Assembly (NCBI RefSeq): GCF_023101085.1
Contig: NZ_CP064703.1
Span: 8,654,501 to 8,718,500, forward strand
DNA: 64,000 bases
Direction of reading: 5' to 3'
DNA from: Bradyrhizobium sp. 170
GTDB lineage: Bacteria; Pseudomonadota; Alphaproteobacteria; Rhizobiales; Xanthobacteraceae
The notes under the pieces are model-generated. The model did not search any database. It was not told the DNA's origin and worked only from the letters and a program-made list of their open reading frames with translations. Positions 1-9,398 of the stretch are shown one piece after another; position 1 is the first letter of the stretch, and each line of letters opens with the position of its first letter. Both the position numbers and the translations under genes were made by a program.

Positions 1-3
1 TCG

Positions 4-294
4 TCAAATATCCACTCCAAATTCGTCTTCGTTGTCATCTTCGGTAGCGCCGCCTTTGTTCTTCGATCGGCTGGCCGGTGTAATGCCTAGCTCTGCCGCA
101 AGCCGTCTTGCGACTTCAATATTTTCTTTTGCTAGTGTCGATTCAGGCCGTCGCTTCGACTCGCCTGTTGGGCTGACATAGGTCAGGCCCTGTTTCTGAA
201 TCACCGCTTCGCATTCACGAATGCGAGCCGGTGCCGGTGGGGGCCTATCTAGTGCGCCGGGTAGGGCGGTTATGTTGGGTTTTCTTCCGCGCAT
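4..294 (-). CDS. shortened P27-family phage terminase small subunit
   Basis: P27-type small terminases recognise phage DNA for packaging and hand it to the large subunit. The 96-residue product opens with MRGRKPNITALPG, the usual P27 N-terminal tag. It ends with the family's C-terminal pattern (GLTYVSPTG, then LAAELGITPASRSK). The helical middle part, roughly 60 residues in normal members of about 150, is absent, so the two ends are joined in frame. An ATG at 294 is preceded by AAAGGA at good spacing, which is why it is preferred over the non-ATG start at 336. The acidic tail (EDDNEDEFG) is odd. A large subunit, if present, would lie left of the window. The family call rests on motif memory; the gene is probably non-functional in packaging. 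Confidence 0.55.
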   Translation of the reverse strand: MRGRKPNITALPGALDRPPPAPARIRECEAVIQKQGLTYVSPTGESKRRPESTLAKENIEVARRLAAELGITPASRSKNKGGATEDDNEDEFGVDI

Positions 295-604
295 TATTGT
301 CCTTTTGGGATTTTTCGCATTGCACGCCAGCCGCAATTAAGTACGGCTGCGCATATAATTAGAGCGAATTATTTGATGTTTGGCCTTGCGGCCAAGCGTG
401 GAACTGTGCAGGCTGGAACCGTGGGCGCTAATATTGCTGCGCCCTGTGTTGTCGCTAAGCGGTCAATTACCGAAGTGCCCGCTATTTCAATAGACAACAC
501 CCATGCCAGCGGTGGGCAGAACAACTCCATATAAAGCGCAGCGTCGGACAACGTCGGCGTGCCGTCCGAGCTTGCTGTAAGCACATCTAGTTTGGGAACA
601 AAGC
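295..604. other. 310-base gap, no supported gene
   Basis: The gap between the terminase-like gene and the first PEP-CTERM gene is AT-richer than most of the window. A minus-strand frame from about 584 to 369 (71 codons, GTG start) has no recognisable domain and no clear ribosome site, so it is not called. The first 15 bases upstream of 294 hold the terminase ribosome site. Otherwise I see nothing. Confidence 0.4.
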
Positions 605-1201
605 ATGTCTAAAAAATTGCTCGGTTTAATTGCCGCTGCAGCCCTCTGGCCTTCTTTAGCAAGCGCGAATATTGTCGCAAATCCATCGTTCGAACTCGGC
701 TTCACAAGCTGGAGCCAATCAATCTTTTTCATATTCAACGACGGTAATACAGGTTCGCAATCGGCCGCGACTGTTTGCACCGGACCACAATGCGTTTCGA
801 CCCTGAATTCGGGTGCGTTCATTGAGCAGGCTCTGGCCACAACGGCGGGCCAAAGTTATGACCTAAGCTTCTTTGTGACAGAAGGCGCTGGCCCAACCAG
901 CGAACTCACGGTATTTTGGAACGGCGTCAAGATTGCAGACGTTCTAAATCCAGCAAATAATACTTACCCGGGTGGTTGGAATCAGTTCACCTATACCGGC
1001 CTGCTCGCTACGAGTGCCGTTACGAGTCTTCAAGTGCATGGTCGTCAAGATCCCGGCGGAATGGCCTTTGACGACTTCGATGTACATGCGTCAGTAGCGG
1101 CTATCCCTGAACCTTCCACATGGGCGATGATGATCCTCGGTTTCGCTGGTGTGGGCTTCATGACGTATCGCCGTCGCAAGGTCGCAGCGCTCGCCGCCTG
1201 A
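605..1201 (+). CDS. PEPxxWA-CTERM sorted surface protein 1
   Basis: A secreted 198-residue protein. Residues 1-21 form a Sec signal peptide ending in ASA. The mature part begins NIVANPSFELGFTSW, the opening typical of DUF642/CBM-like beta-sandwich ectodomains. Two cysteines (CTGPQC) could pair. The C-terminus carries a PEP-CTERM signal: PEPSTWAMM, a short hydrophobic helix and a YRRRK stop-transfer cluster. In known systems an exosortase or archaeosortase-like enzyme cleaves such tails during surface display; none is encoded in this window. The tail and downstream terminator are nearly the same as in the next gene, while the ectodomains are unrelated. Ligand and role are unknown. Confidence 0.8.
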   Translation: MSKKLLGLIAAAALWPSLASANIVANPSFELGFTSWSQSIFFIFNDGNTGSQSAATVCTGPQCVSTLNSGAFIEQALATTAGQSYDLSFFVTEGAGPTSELTVFWNGVKIADVLNPANNTYPGGWNQFTYTGLLATSAVTSLQVHGRQDPGGMAFDDFDVHASVAAIPEPSTWAMMILGFAGVGFMTYRRRKVAALAA

Positions 1202-1222
1202 TTCTAGATCGAAAATACAGAG

Positions 1223-1242
1223 ACCGCCTTCGGGCGGTTTTT
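1223..1242 (+). terminator. intrinsic terminator of PEP-CTERM gene 1
   Basis: A GC stem ACCGCC/GGCGGT with a TTCG tetraloop is followed by TTTT, 21 bases past the stop codon. The same hairpin follows the second PEP-CTERM gene. Confidence 0.8.
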
Positions 1243-1438
1243 CGTTCATGCATTTTTTTTGACGAAGTATGCGACTGCAATCAGAGGCCAACAAACGTTG
1301 GATTAAAATCACCAATCTAACTTCAATAGCGTTGCTTGACGCTGCTTACCTTTGAGCGCAGTGTTATTAAATTGGGGCTAATTCCATTTCTTTTTAGTTT
1401 TAAGCGCCCAATTTTTTAATGCGCATGGGGAGTTGAAG

Positions 1439-2026
1439 ATGAATAAATTGGCCTTGAGTGCTGCCGCTGCCTTATTGATATCCGGTCTAGTGATTGCGCC
1501 TTCCGCGAATGCGGCGACGCTCATTGGCAATACGCTCTCTGCGTCATATTTGTTTCCTGACTCTAACACCGTCCCCACCGGTGCTTTTGCTTATACGCAA
1601 TCGACTTTTTCTGTCACCGATCCCGGAGTTGAAACCACCCTGATAATAGCCAACCTAGCCAATCCCAGCATCAACGACGAAATCGCCATTGATTTCACGG
1701 CTTATGCAGTGACCTTCACCTGGCTGAACGCAGCGTCCCGAACCGCCGCTCCATTTAACGGTCCGGAGTTTACAATCACATCCGGCAATCCCTTCAGTGC
1801 AATTACAAACGTTGTCTCGATTGGCCATACGGTCAGCGCTTCGCTCGTGGGCGGTGTTCTTGAGGTCAATTGGGCCGGTCAAACGTTTGCAGCGAATGAT
1901 ACGGTCGTGGTGAACTTCGCCAGTCCCGTCCCCGAGCCCTCCACTTGGGCGATGATGATCCTCGGTTTCGCCGGTGTTGGCTACATGACTTATCGCCGCC
2001 GCAAGACTGCAGCACTCGCCGTCTGA
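1439..2026 (+). CDS. PEPxxWA-CTERM sorted surface protein 2
   Basis: A secreted 195-residue protein. The start is ATG 1439 with GGGGAG six bases upstream; the in-frame TTG at 1433 lies against that site and is less likely. The signal peptide is about 27 residues, ending in SANA. The mature domain is Ser/Thr/Asn-rich with a predicted all-beta character and no cysteines; I do not recognise the fold. The C-terminal PEP-CTERM tail (PEPSTWAMM, hydrophobic helix, YRRRK) matches gene 1 closely, down to the nucleotide level and into the terminator. The gene is AT-richer than those to its right, which suggests it belongs to an acquired segment. The sorting enzyme must be elsewhere. Confidence 0.78.
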   Translation: MNKLALSAAAALLISGLVIAPSANAATLIGNTLSASYLFPDSNTVPTGAFAYTQSTFSVTDPGVETTLIIANLANPSINDEIAIDFTAYAVTFTWLNAASRTAAPFNGPEFTITSGNPFSAITNVVSIGHTVSASLVGGVLEVNWAGQTFAANDTVVVNFASPVPEPSTWAMMILGFAGVGYMTYRRRKTAALAV

Positions 2027-2052
2027 TTTAAATACGAGGTCGAGAATACAGA

Positions 2053-2074
2053 GACCGCCTTCGGGCGGTCTTTT
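2053..2074 (+). terminator. intrinsic terminator of PEP-CTERM gene 2
   Basis: Stem GACCGCC/GGCGGTC with loop TTCG, then TTTT. It is a near copy of the hairpin at 1223, and the preceding bases (AATACAGA) are shared as well. Confidence 0.8.
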
Positions 2075-2145
2075 GTTTTGGCCGTGCTCTCCCACTAGTC
2101 ATCGGGTTGATTGCGGTGCAACGCTCAAGCGATTTTCGCGCGTCT

Positions 2146-3939
2146 TCAGACACCCGCCACCGACGACCAGATCTCCGCAAGCTTGCGCTTGGCCTTCTGC
2201 CTACGCGTCAGGGGCACGGCCTCTTCCTCATCCTCCGGCAGCCGCAGGCCGACCACGTTGACCCGGCCGCCGCTGATGCTGCGCGCGACCAGAACGATCG
2301 GATCGAGCACCAGCTCGGCGCCTTCCTTCGGCGCACGGTCGAGATGAATATCGAAATAATCCGCCAGCGTCAGACTAGCCTGCTCTTCCCCGGCCGATAC
2401 GCCGTAGATCTGGGCGAGTTCACCGAGCGTGTGCTCGCCCGATACCATAAAATCGCCGAGCAGATGCGGGTCGGGCGCCGAGCTCGGCGCCATGTCGACG
2501 AAGAAGCGATCCAGCGCCTCGGCCTTTTCCGGCGGCGCCAGCAGGTAGAGATAATCGCCGACCGCGACCGGATCGGCCTCGACGGGCGAGAGGATCCGCT
2601 CGTCGCGGATCACCAGCGTCGGCTTGGACCAGGATGGAATGAGCCCTCGCCGGAAGTAGAGGCTCTTCGAGCGGACGGGATAGCCGACCAGTTGCTGTTC
2701 GAGCTGGCCCGGCAGATCGAGCTCGACACGCCGCGGGCCGCGGTCGACGCGCGGCAGCGCCACGTGCAGCCACCGCGCCGCCGGCCCCAGCGTCCAGCCC
2801 TGCAGCAGCAGCGAGATGACGACCACGACAAAGGCGACGTCGAAATAGAGATAGGCTTTGGACAGCCCGACCAGCATCGGGATCGACGCCAGAAAGATCG
2901 CGACCGCCCCGCGCAGGCCGGTCCAGGCGATGAAGACCTTTTCGCGCCAGTTGAACCGGAACGGCGCCAGGCACAGCAGCACCGCAAGCGGCCGCGCCAC
3001 GAGCATCAGCACCAGCGCCACGATCACGGAAGGAACCACGCTGTCCAGAAGGCGCTGCGGCGACGCCAGCAGGCCCAAGAGAACGAACATCACGATCTGC
3101 GCCAGCCAGGTCGCGGCGTCGAGAAACGTCACCACCGAATTATGCGCGCGCGTCGGCCGGTTGCCGATGATGATGCCGGCGAGATAGACCGCGAGAAATC
3201 CCGAGGCGTGCGAGATCTGCGCCACGCCGAAGATCACGAGCGCAGCGGTCGTGACAAAGGGCGCATGCAGGCCTTGCGGCAGCGCCATGCGATTGAGCGC
3301 CACCACCACCAGACGGCCACCGATCACGCCGACGACGGCGCCGAGCACGCCTTCGCGCACAAGCTGCAGTACAACATGCAGAGGCGAGCTTTCACCGAGT
3401 GAAATGAATTTGACCAGCATCAGCGTGAGAAAGATCGCGAACGGGTCGTTGGTGCCGGATTCGGCTTCCAGAGTTGCTCCGACACGGGGACGCAGGCGCA
3501 GGCCCTGCGTGTGAACGAGCAGGAACACCGCCGCCGCGTCCGTCGACGCCACGACGGCCCCGACCAGAAGCGACTCGGTCCAGTTCAGATCGAGGGCGTA
3601 TTTGGCGGCCGGCGCGGCGACCAGCGCGGTGACCAGCACACCGATGGTTGCCAGCACCATCGATGGCGCCAGCACTATGCGGATGCTTTGAAACTTGGTC
3701 CGCAGGCCACCGTCGAACAGGATCAGCGCCAGCGCGACCGATCCCACCAGATAGGTGGTGCGGACGTCATCGAAGCTGAGCTGGCCGGGGCCGGCGTCGC
3801 CGGCCAACATGCCGATGAACAAAAACACCAGCAGCAGCGGCGCCCCGAAGCGCAGCGCGAGCAAGCTCGACAGGATGCCCGCCATCACCAGGATAGCGCC
3901 CAGAAAGATGGCGATGCTGACCGAGTCGAGAGAAGCCAT
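2146..3939 (-). CDS. K+/H+ (or Na+/H+) antiporter, NhaP2/CvrA type
   Basis: An inner-membrane CPA1 exchanger of 597 residues that swaps cytoplasmic K+ or Na+ for protons. The first ~400 residues hold about 12 membrane helices. Family signatures are visible: FDGGLRTKF, then ASTDAAAVF with the conserved Asp, and EAESGTNDPFAI with the ND pair of the ion site. The ~200-residue soluble tail reads as an RCK_C/TrkA-C domain followed by a CorC-like domain, the arrangement of NhaP2/CvrA rather than plain NhaP. ATG 3939 has GGAGG six bases upstream; the in-frame TTG at 3951 overlaps that site. Family knowledge points to potassium, but the ion cannot be read from sequence. It appears monocistronic. Confidence 0.88.
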   Translation of the reverse strand: MASLDSVSIAIFLGAILVMAGILSSLLALRFGAPLLLVFLFIGMLAGDAGPGQLSFDDVRTTYLVGSVALALILFDGGLRTKFQSIRIVLAPSMVLATIGVLVTALVAAPAAKYALDLNWTESLLVGAVVASTDAAAVFLLVHTQGLRLRPRVGATLEAESGTNDPFAIFLTLMLVKFISLGESSPLHVVLQLVREGVLGAVVGVIGGRLVVVALNRMALPQGLHAPFVTTAALVIFGVAQISHASGFLAVYLAGIIIGNRPTRAHNSVVTFLDAATWLAQIVMFVLLGLLASPQRLLDSVVPSVIVALVLMLVARPLAVLLCLAPFRFNWREKVFIAWTGLRGAVAIFLASIPMLVGLSKAYLYFDVAFVVVVISLLLQGWTLGPAARWLHVALPRVDRGPRRVELDLPGQLEQQLVGYPVRSKSLYFRRGLIPSWSKPTLVIRDERILSPVEADPVAVGDYLYLLAPPEKAEALDRFFVDMAPSSAPDPHLLGDFMVSGEHTLGELAQIYGVSAGEEQASLTLADYFDIHLDRAPKEGAELVLDPIVLVARSISGGRVNVVGLRLPEDEEEAVPLTRRQKAKRKLAEIWSSVAGV

Positions 3940-4176
3940 GAACCTCCGCAATAACCTCTACAATCCTGGCAAATACTTGCAATTGCATCCTTATCGTTGC
4001 CACAGTTGAACGCCAACCCATTTCTGCGATAGCAGCAATGTGCCCGATTTACGGGCCTAACCTGTCCCCGTAGCTGCGTATCGATAGCATCCGCACTCCG
4101 CTTGTGGGAATCTGCCGGCTGCGCACGAATCAACTTTGCCTGATGGGGCCGGGTAGCCTCGAACGAGATTTAGCCG

Positions 4177-5487
4177 ATGGATTTGAAAGAGATCATCGAG
4201 GTCCTGCACAACGCCGCGCGATCGGTTGGTGCGGAGGTCACCTCGCCCTGGTTCTATCTGCAGCTCGGACTGATCCTGACCGCGGCCGGGCTCGCCTGGG
4301 CCGGCGGCGCGGCCGTCCGCTCCAGGATAGACGTGTCGTCGATTGCGATGGGGTGGCCGGCGCCGTTCCGGCTGTTCGTCCGCGTTCTGGTCGGCAGCAC
4401 GTCGACGGCGGTGTTCGCGCTGCTGGTGATGCTGGCGCGCGGGGTCATGATCGCGTCGACCTGGCCAAGCCGCAGCTATCTGCTCGCGGTTGCCGCCAAG
4501 CTCGCCTTGGCGTGGCTGGTCATCAACCTCGTTACCTCGGTCATCCGAAATACCTTTGTGGTCCGGCTGGTGTCGATATCGGCATGGCTGGTGGTGGCCT
4601 TGAGCACGCTGGGCCAGCTCGAGCCGGCGATCGAGGCGCTCGACTCGGTCTCGATCGTGCTCGGCGACCTGCGCCTGACGCCGCTGCTGCTGATCAAGCT
4701 TGGCGCGCTCCTGATCGCGGCGCTGTGGCTGACCAACATCGCCAGCAATTTCGTGGAAGGCCGGATCACCCGATCCGGCGATCTGACCCCGTCGATCCAG
4801 GTGCTGCTGGTCAAGATCGTCCGGCTGACGCTGATGGTATTTGCCATTGCGATCGCCCTGAGCGCGGTCGGCATCAACCTCGCGGCGCTCGCGGTGTTCA
4901 CCGGCGCGGCCGGCGTCGGTATCGGCCTCGGCCTGCAGAAAATCGTCGCCAACTTCATCAGCGGCATCATCCTGCTGGTCGACAAATCGGTGAAACCTGG
5001 CGACCTCGTCACCATCGGCGACAACACCGGGCGCATCAGCACGATGAAGACGCGCTACATCTCGGTCGCCGCCGGCGACGGCCGCGAGTTCCTGATCCCG
5101 AACGAGGATCTGGTGACGCAGAAGGTCGTCAACTGGACCTATACCGACAAGAACACGCTGGTGAAGGTGCTGTTCAGCACCAATTACGATGCCGATCCGC
5201 GGGCGGTGTGCAAGCTGGCCGTCGACATTGCCGGCGCCGTGCCGCGCGCGATCAAGAACAAGCCCCCGAACTGCATCCTGACCGAATTCGCCGAGGCCGG
5301 GATGAAGTTCTCCCTGACCTTCTGGTTGCCCGATCCGGACGGCCTGGACAACGTCAAGAGCGAGGTGATGCTGGCGCTGTGGGACGCCTTCAAGCGCGAG
5401 GGGATCCGTGTTCCCTATCCGGTCCGCGAAATCCGCGTCCGCGGCGGCGCGCTGCCGGTTGAACAGGTGGTGGAGGTTTCCGGCTAG
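4177..5487 (+). CDS. small-conductance mechanosensitive channel family protein (MscS)
   Basis: A 436-residue inner-membrane channel that opens on membrane tension to release solutes on osmotic downshock. Roughly four to five hydrophobic helices precede the pore helix. The MscS signature lies near residues 240-290: GVGIGLGLQKIVANF, then DKSVKPGDLVTIG, and the beta-domain motif FLIPNEDLVTQKVVNWTY. The last ~120 residues form the alpha/beta cage domain. It is longer than E. coli MscS (286 residues) because of extra N-terminal helices, as in many alphaproteobacterial paralogues. The gene points away from the antiporter at 2146-3939, with about 240 bases between. No ribosome site stronger than GAGA is seen. 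Confidence 0.88.
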   Translation: MDLKEIIEVLHNAARSVGAEVTSPWFYLQLGLILTAAGLAWAGGAAVRSRIDVSSIAMGWPAPFRLFVRVLVGSTSTAVFALLVMLARGVMIASTWPSRSYLLAVAAKLALAWLVINLVTSVIRNTFVVRLVSISAWLVVALSTLGQLEPAIEALDSVSIVLGDLRLTPLLLIKLGALLIAALWLTNIASNFVEGRITRSGDLTPSIQVLLVKIVRLTLMVFAIAIALSAVGINLAALAVFTGAAGVGIGLGLQKIVANFISGIILLVDKSVKPGDLVTIGDNTGRISTMKTRYISVAAGDGREFLIPNEDLVTQKVVNWTYTDKNTLVKVLFSTNYDADPRAVCKLAVDIAGAVPRAIKNKPPNCILTEFAEAGMKFSLTFWLPDPDGLDNVKSEVMLALWDAFKREGIRVPYPVREIRVRGGALPVEQVVEVSG

Positions 5488-5602
5488 ATGCAAGTCTTTT
5501 TAGAGCCTCCAGCACCTCAACCCCGGCTTGCCGCAGACCGCTCCGATCACTAAATTAGACCCTTAAATCAACCATTCCCGTTCCCCGAAGCATGACCCGC
5601 CC

Positions 5603-6427
5603 ATGAGCTATATTGAAGCGTCAGACACCTCCTTGCGAAAAACCGGCCAGATCAAGCTACATGGCGCGAGCGGGTTCGCCGGCATGCGCAAGGCCGGCGC
5701 ACTGGTCGCAAAGTGCCTCGACGAACTCACCGACATCGTCAAGGCGGGCGTCCCGACATCACGGATCGACGAATTCGTCCGCGACTTCGCCTTCAGCCAT
5801 GGCGCCTATCCGGCGACGCTGATGTATCGCGGCTACCGTTACTCGACCTGCACCTCGATCAATCACGTGGTCTGCCACGGCATGCCCGGCGACCGCGCGC
5901 TGAAGGAAGGCGACATCGTCAATATCGACGTCACCTTCATCGTCGAAGGCTGGTACGGCGATTCCAGCCGCATGTACGTGATCGGCCCGATCGCCCGCAA
6001 GGCGGAGCGGCTGATCGAGGTCACCTATGAGGCGATGATGCGCGGCATTGCCGCGGTGAAGCCCGGCGCCACCACTGGCGATATCGGCCACGCCATCCAG
6101 AGTTTTGTCGAGCCGCAGGGCATGAGCGTGGTGCGCGATTTCTGCGGCCACGGACTCGGGCGCATGTTCCACGACGAGCCGAACATCATCCATATCGGCC
6201 GGCCCGGCGAGGGCGTGATGCTGAAGCCCGGCATGTTCTTCACCATCGAGCCGATGATCAATCTCGGCAAGCCGCATGTAAAAATCCTGTCCGACGGCTG
6301 GACCGCGGTGACGCGCGACCGCTCGCTGTCGGCGCAGTTCGAGCATTCGGTCGGCGTGACCGCTGATGGCGTCGAGATTTTTACGCTGTCGCAGCGCAAC
6401 GGCGAAAAGCCGCTAACTCCGGCATAA
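5603..6427 (+). CDS. map: methionine aminopeptidase, type I
   Basis: A cytosolic metalloenzyme of 274 residues that removes the initiator methionine from nascent proteins. All five metal ligands are in place: D109 (NIDVTF), D120 (GDSSRMY), H183 (CGHGLGRMFH), E216 (FTIEPM) and E247 (AQFEHSV). The substrate-binding histidine sits in SINHVVCHGMP. Length and order match type I (no insert). The N-terminus has about 20 extra residues before the core, as in other alphaproteobacteria. A four-codon ATG-to-TGA frame starting at 5592 overlaps the start; no clear Shine-Dalgarno is present. Confidence 0.95.
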   Translation: MSYIEASDTSLRKTGQIKLHGASGFAGMRKAGALVAKCLDELTDIVKAGVPTSRIDEFVRDFAFSHGAYPATLMYRGYRYSTCTSINHVVCHGMPGDRALKEGDIVNIDVTFIVEGWYGDSSRMYVIGPIARKAERLIEVTYEAMMRGIAAVKPGATTGDIGHAIQSFVEPQGMSVVRDFCGHGLGRMFHDEPNIIHIGRPGEGVMLKPGMFFTIEPMINLGKPHVKILSDGWTAVTRDRSLSAQFEHSVGVTADGVEIFTLSQRNGEKPLTPA

Positions 6428-6483
6428 TTGGGCTGCGGCATAGTTGGGCCGGCGCCTAACCCTCCCCGCGCAGGGAGCTGACG

Positions 6484-7443
6484 ATGGCGGCGGTGGAACG
6501 GGGCTCCCAAACGCAGCTTGTTGCGACTTGTCTCGTCGCATGTGCCGTTTTGTTCGCAGGCCAGAGCAACGCGGCCGAGGATACCCTGTTCGTAAGCAAG
6601 AGGATCACGCCGCAGGGCGAGTACACTGCCGGCATCGAAGGTCCCGCGGTCGACGCATCAAGCAACCTCTACGTTGTCAATTTTCAACAGAGCGGCAACA
6701 TCGGCAAGCTGGCGGCTGGCGCTTCGCAGTCCCAGCTCTTCACGTCGCTTCCTGAGGGCAGCATCGGTAACGGCATTCGTTTGGATCGGCAGGGGCGGAT
6801 GTACGTCGCTGATTTCAAGAAGCACAATGTCTGGGTCATCGAACGCGGCGAAACCACGCCGCGCGTCTACTTTCATTCCGATCGGTTCAATCAGCCAAAC
6901 GACCTGGCGATCGCGGCGGACGGCACGCTCTATGCCAGCGACCCGCGATTTGCATCGCCCTCGGGCGGCCAAATCTGGCGCATTACCCGCGGCGCCGACG
7001 GCAAGGGTCAGGGTGAAGTGATGTCCAGTACAAGGCGCCTCGGCGTGACCAACGGGATCGATCTGAGCCCGGACGGCGCCACGCTTTACGTGAGCGAGTC
7101 GAATTCGCGGCAGGTCTGGGCCTATCGCCTCGACGGCAGCAAGCTGCTCGACCCGCGGCTGGTCAGGGGTTTTGCGGATTTCGAGGTCGACGGCCTGCGC
7201 ACCGACGTCGACGGCCGGATTTATCTCGCGCGGCTTTCGGCCGGCAAGATCGCCATTATCGCGGCCAATGGATCACTCGAACGTGAGGTACCCCTGAGCG
7301 GAAAGCAGCCGACCAACCTCACCTTTGGCGGCCCCGACGGCAGAACCGTGTTCGTGACCCAGAAGGAGGGCCGTTTCATCGAGGCCTTCCGCGTGGACCG
7401 TCCCGGCCGCGAGCCTTGCCTGCAAATGCCTCGCATGTGCTGA
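6484..7443 (+). CDS. secreted SMP-30/NHL-type beta-propeller protein
   Basis: A 319-residue exported protein. The signal peptide ends around residue 30 (QSNAAED). The rest is a six-bladed beta-propeller of the SMP-30/gluconolactonase superfamily, with repeated patterns such as VDASSNLYVVNF, LDRQGRMYVADF, IAADGTLYASDP and LSPDGATLYVSES. Members hydrolyse lactones or are strictosidine-synthase-like; the conserved NGI/D residues of the metal site are present (VTNGIDLSPDG). The substrate is unknown. GGGAG lies just before the ATG. It starts 56 bases after map on the same strand, but the genes look functionally unlinked. Confidence 0.72.
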   Translation: MAAVERGSQTQLVATCLVACAVLFAGQSNAAEDTLFVSKRITPQGEYTAGIEGPAVDASSNLYVVNFQQSGNIGKLAAGASQSQLFTSLPEGSIGNGIRLDRQGRMYVADFKKHNVWVIERGETTPRVYFHSDRFNQPNDLAIAADGTLYASDPRFASPSGGQIWRITRGADGKGQGEVMSSTRRLGVTNGIDLSPDGATLYVSESNSRQVWAYRLDGSKLLDPRLVRGFADFEVDGLRTDVDGRIYLARLSAGKIAIIAANGSLEREVPLSGKQPTNLTFGGPDGRTVFVTQKEGRFIEAFRVDRPGREPCLQMPRMC

Positions 7444-7612
7444 AACGACGAATACGCCCCTCTTACTTCCCCCGGCAACACTGCTGCAACACGCCCTGTC
7501 ATTGAGCAAGAATGGACCGGAATATCCTGGGTAGCGCGGGGTAGCATCTAGCGCGAGCCCTTCGGAATGAAGGCTCTGGCGGGCTCAGAATCAACCAAAG
7601 GGAGCAAGGGCA

Positions 7613-8572
7613 ATGTTCGAAATTTCACGTCGCGATCTGGTCCTCGGGAGCACGGGGGCGGCGCTCGTTTTCGGGCTCAAGGGACCGGTTTCATTCATCG
7701 GCGCGGCGCATGCGCAGCGGGCCGCGGACAGCCTCAAATACAAGGTCGGCGAGATCGAGGTGTTCAGCCTGCATGAGGGAGCCATCGAGCGCGTCCTCAA
7801 TGAGGGCTTCGTCAAGAATGCCTCGCTCGACGACGTCAAGAAGGCCCTGACCGCCAGCGGGATCGGCCCCGACAAGTTCGACAACCCCTTTACCGTGACC
7901 GCGATCCGGACCGGCGGCAAGGTCGTGCTGTTCGACACCGGCTTCGGCGGCAACGGCCCGCCGACGGTGGGCAAGCTCGCCGACAACATGAAGGCGGCCG
8001 GCCTCGATCCGGCCACCGTCTCCACGGTGGTGATCTCGCATTTCCATCCCGATCACATCTCCGGCCTGTGGGTGAAGGAGACCAATGCGCAGGTGTTTCC
8101 GAATGCGGAAATTCTGATGCCCGAGGTGGAGTACAAGTTCTGGACCGATCCGGCGCTGGTGGAGAAGCTGCCGGAGGCTGCTCGCGGCAATGTGAAGCGG
8201 ATCCAGTCGACCTTCCCGACCTGGAAGAACATCAAGCAATATGTCGACGGCGCCGAACTGGTCCCCGGCGTGCGCGCCATCGCCACGCCGGGCCACACCG
8301 TCGGCCACATGTCCTTCCTGGTGGCCTCGGGCGGGCAGCAATTGTTCATCCAGAGCGACGTCACGGGTATCCACCAGTTGTTCGTCAAAAATCCCGGCTG
8401 GTTCTCGATGTTCGATGCGGACGCGCCGAAAGCGGAAGCCACGCGCCGCGCGTTCTTCGATCGCGTCATCGCCGAAAAGGGCATGATCGCCGGCTATCAT
8501 TTCGGCTTCCCGAACGTCGGCACGCTGTCAAAGGACGGCAACGGCTATGCGTTCGCGGCCGTGAAGGCCTGA
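7613..8572 (+). CDS. Tat-exported MBL-fold metallo-hydrolase
   Basis: A 319-residue periplasmic hydrolase of the metallo-beta-lactamase superfamily. The N-terminus (SRRDLVLG, then a hydrophobic run ending AHAQ) is a twin-arginine signal, implying export after metal loading. The zinc motif HFHPDH lies at residues 143-148 (H143, H145, D147, H148); further ligands are the histidine in GHTVGHM, D in QSDVTG and H in AGYHFGFP. This resembles quorum-quenching lactonase and alkyl-sulfatase relatives, but the substrate cannot be fixed. The ribosome site is GGGAG/AAGGG upstream of the ATG. A strong hairpin terminator follows, so transcription probably ends before radC. Confidence 0.85.
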   Translation: MFEISRRDLVLGSTGAALVFGLKGPVSFIGAAHAQRAADSLKYKVGEIEVFSLHEGAIERVLNEGFVKNASLDDVKKALTASGIGPDKFDNPFTVTAIRTGGKVVLFDTGFGGNGPPTVGKLADNMKAAGLDPATVSTVVISHFHPDHISGLWVKETNAQVFPNAEILMPEVEYKFWTDPALVEKLPEAARGNVKRIQSTFPTWKNIKQYVDGAELVPGVRAIATPGHTVGHMSFLVASGGQQLFIQSDVTGIHQLFVKNPGWFSMFDADAPKAEATRRAFFDRVIAEKGMIAGYHFGFPNVGTLSKDGNGYAFAAVKA

Positions 8573-8597
8573 CAGCGGGTTGATTGAAACGACCGAG

Positions 8598-8624
8598 GGC
8601 GCCGTGCTTTGCGCGGCGCCTTTT
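8598..8624 (+). terminator. intrinsic terminator after the MBL-fold gene
   Basis: Stem GGCGCCG/CGGCGCC with a nine-base loop followed by TTTT. It lies upstream of radC and argues against any radC start before about 8630. Confidence 0.75.
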
Positions 8625-8672
8625 CCTCAGAGCCTCCCGCACTTTAGAGTTGCAAAAGCTCGCCGGCACGGC

Positions 8673-9398
8673 ATGGTTACGGCGATGCCAGCCAGGACCA
8701 GCACTCCCCCGGATCAACCCGCCGAGACGCCGCATTATCACGGCCACCGCGAGCGGCTGCGCGAACGATTTTACGGCGCCGGGCCGGAGGCGCTGAGCGA
8801 CTATGAGCTGCTGGAGATGGCGCTGTTTCCGGCCCTGCCCCGGCGCGACACCAAGCCGCTGGCGAAAGCGCTGTTGAAAAAATTCGGCTCGTTCGCCGAA
8901 GTCGTTCACGCGCCGGTCGCGCGCCTGCGCGAGGTCGACGGCATCGGCGAGGCCTCGATCAACCAGATCAAATTGCTCGCAGCGGCCGCGAGCCGGGTGG
9001 CGAAGGGCGAGATCAAGCGCAAGATCGCACTGGCGTCATGGAACGACGTGATCGAGTATTGCCGGAGCGGGATGGCGTTTGCCGACAAGGAGCAGTTTCG
9101 CCTGCTGTTTCTCGACAAGCGCAACCAGTTGATCGCGGACGAGATCCAGCAGACCGGCACCGTCGACCACACGCCGGTCTATCCGCGCGAGGTGATCAAG
9201 CGGGCGCTCGAACTATCGGCGACGGCGCTGATCCTGGTGCACAACCACCCCTCCGGCGATCCGACGCCATCGCAGGCCGATATCCAGATGACCAAAGCGA
9301 TCGTCCAGATCGCCACCCCGCTCGGCATTTCCGTGCACGACCACATCATCGTCGGCAAGAACGGTCATTCGAGCCTGAAGGGGCTGAAGCTGATCTAG
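8673..9398 (+). CDS. radC: RadC family JAB/JAMM-domain protein
   Basis: A 241-residue RadC (UPF0758). An N-terminal helix-hairpin-helix region ([18 protein letters not shown]) precedes the JAB/MPN domain. The JAMM metalloprotease-like motif is complete: H190, H192, S200 and D203 in [14 protein letters not shown]. RadC was named for a DNA-repair role that has been questioned; its true function is open. ATG 8673 or ATG 8685 is chosen because the upstream frame (back to a TTG at 8580) runs through the preceding terminator. A decayed partial copy of this gene's 3' half lies near 14.0 kb. Confidence 0.9.
   Translation: MVTAMPARTSTPPDQPAETPHYHGHRERLRERFYGAGPEALSDYELLEMALFPALPRRDTKPLAKALLKKFGSFAEVVHAPVARLREVDGIGEASINQIKLLAAAASRVAKGEIKRKIALASWNDVIEYCRSGMAFADKEQFRLLFLDKRNQLIADEIQQTGTVDHTPVYPREVIKRALELSATALILVHNHPSGDPTPSQADIQMTKAIVQIATPLGISVHDHIIVGKNGHSSLKGLKLI

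Noticed and set aside
369..584. 71-codon minus-strand frame between the terminase-like and first PEP-CTERM genes
   Set aside because: GTG start without a ribosome site and no recognisable domain; could be a relic but not supportable.
487..840. 117-codon minus-strand frame opposite PEP-CTERM gene 1
   Set aside because: Antisense to a gene with signal peptide and sorting tail; no domain of its own.
2107..3402. 431-codon plus-strand frame opposite the antiporter
   Set aside because: Arg/Gln/His-rich antisense translation of a GC-rich membrane protein gene.
4057..5493. 478-codon minus-strand frame opposite the MscS gene
   Set aside because: Low-complexity antisense frame; the plus strand carries clear MscS motifs.
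5592..5606. four-codon ATG-to-TGA leader overlapping the map start
   Set aside because: Too short to separate from chance and without a ribosome site; noted only in the map entry.
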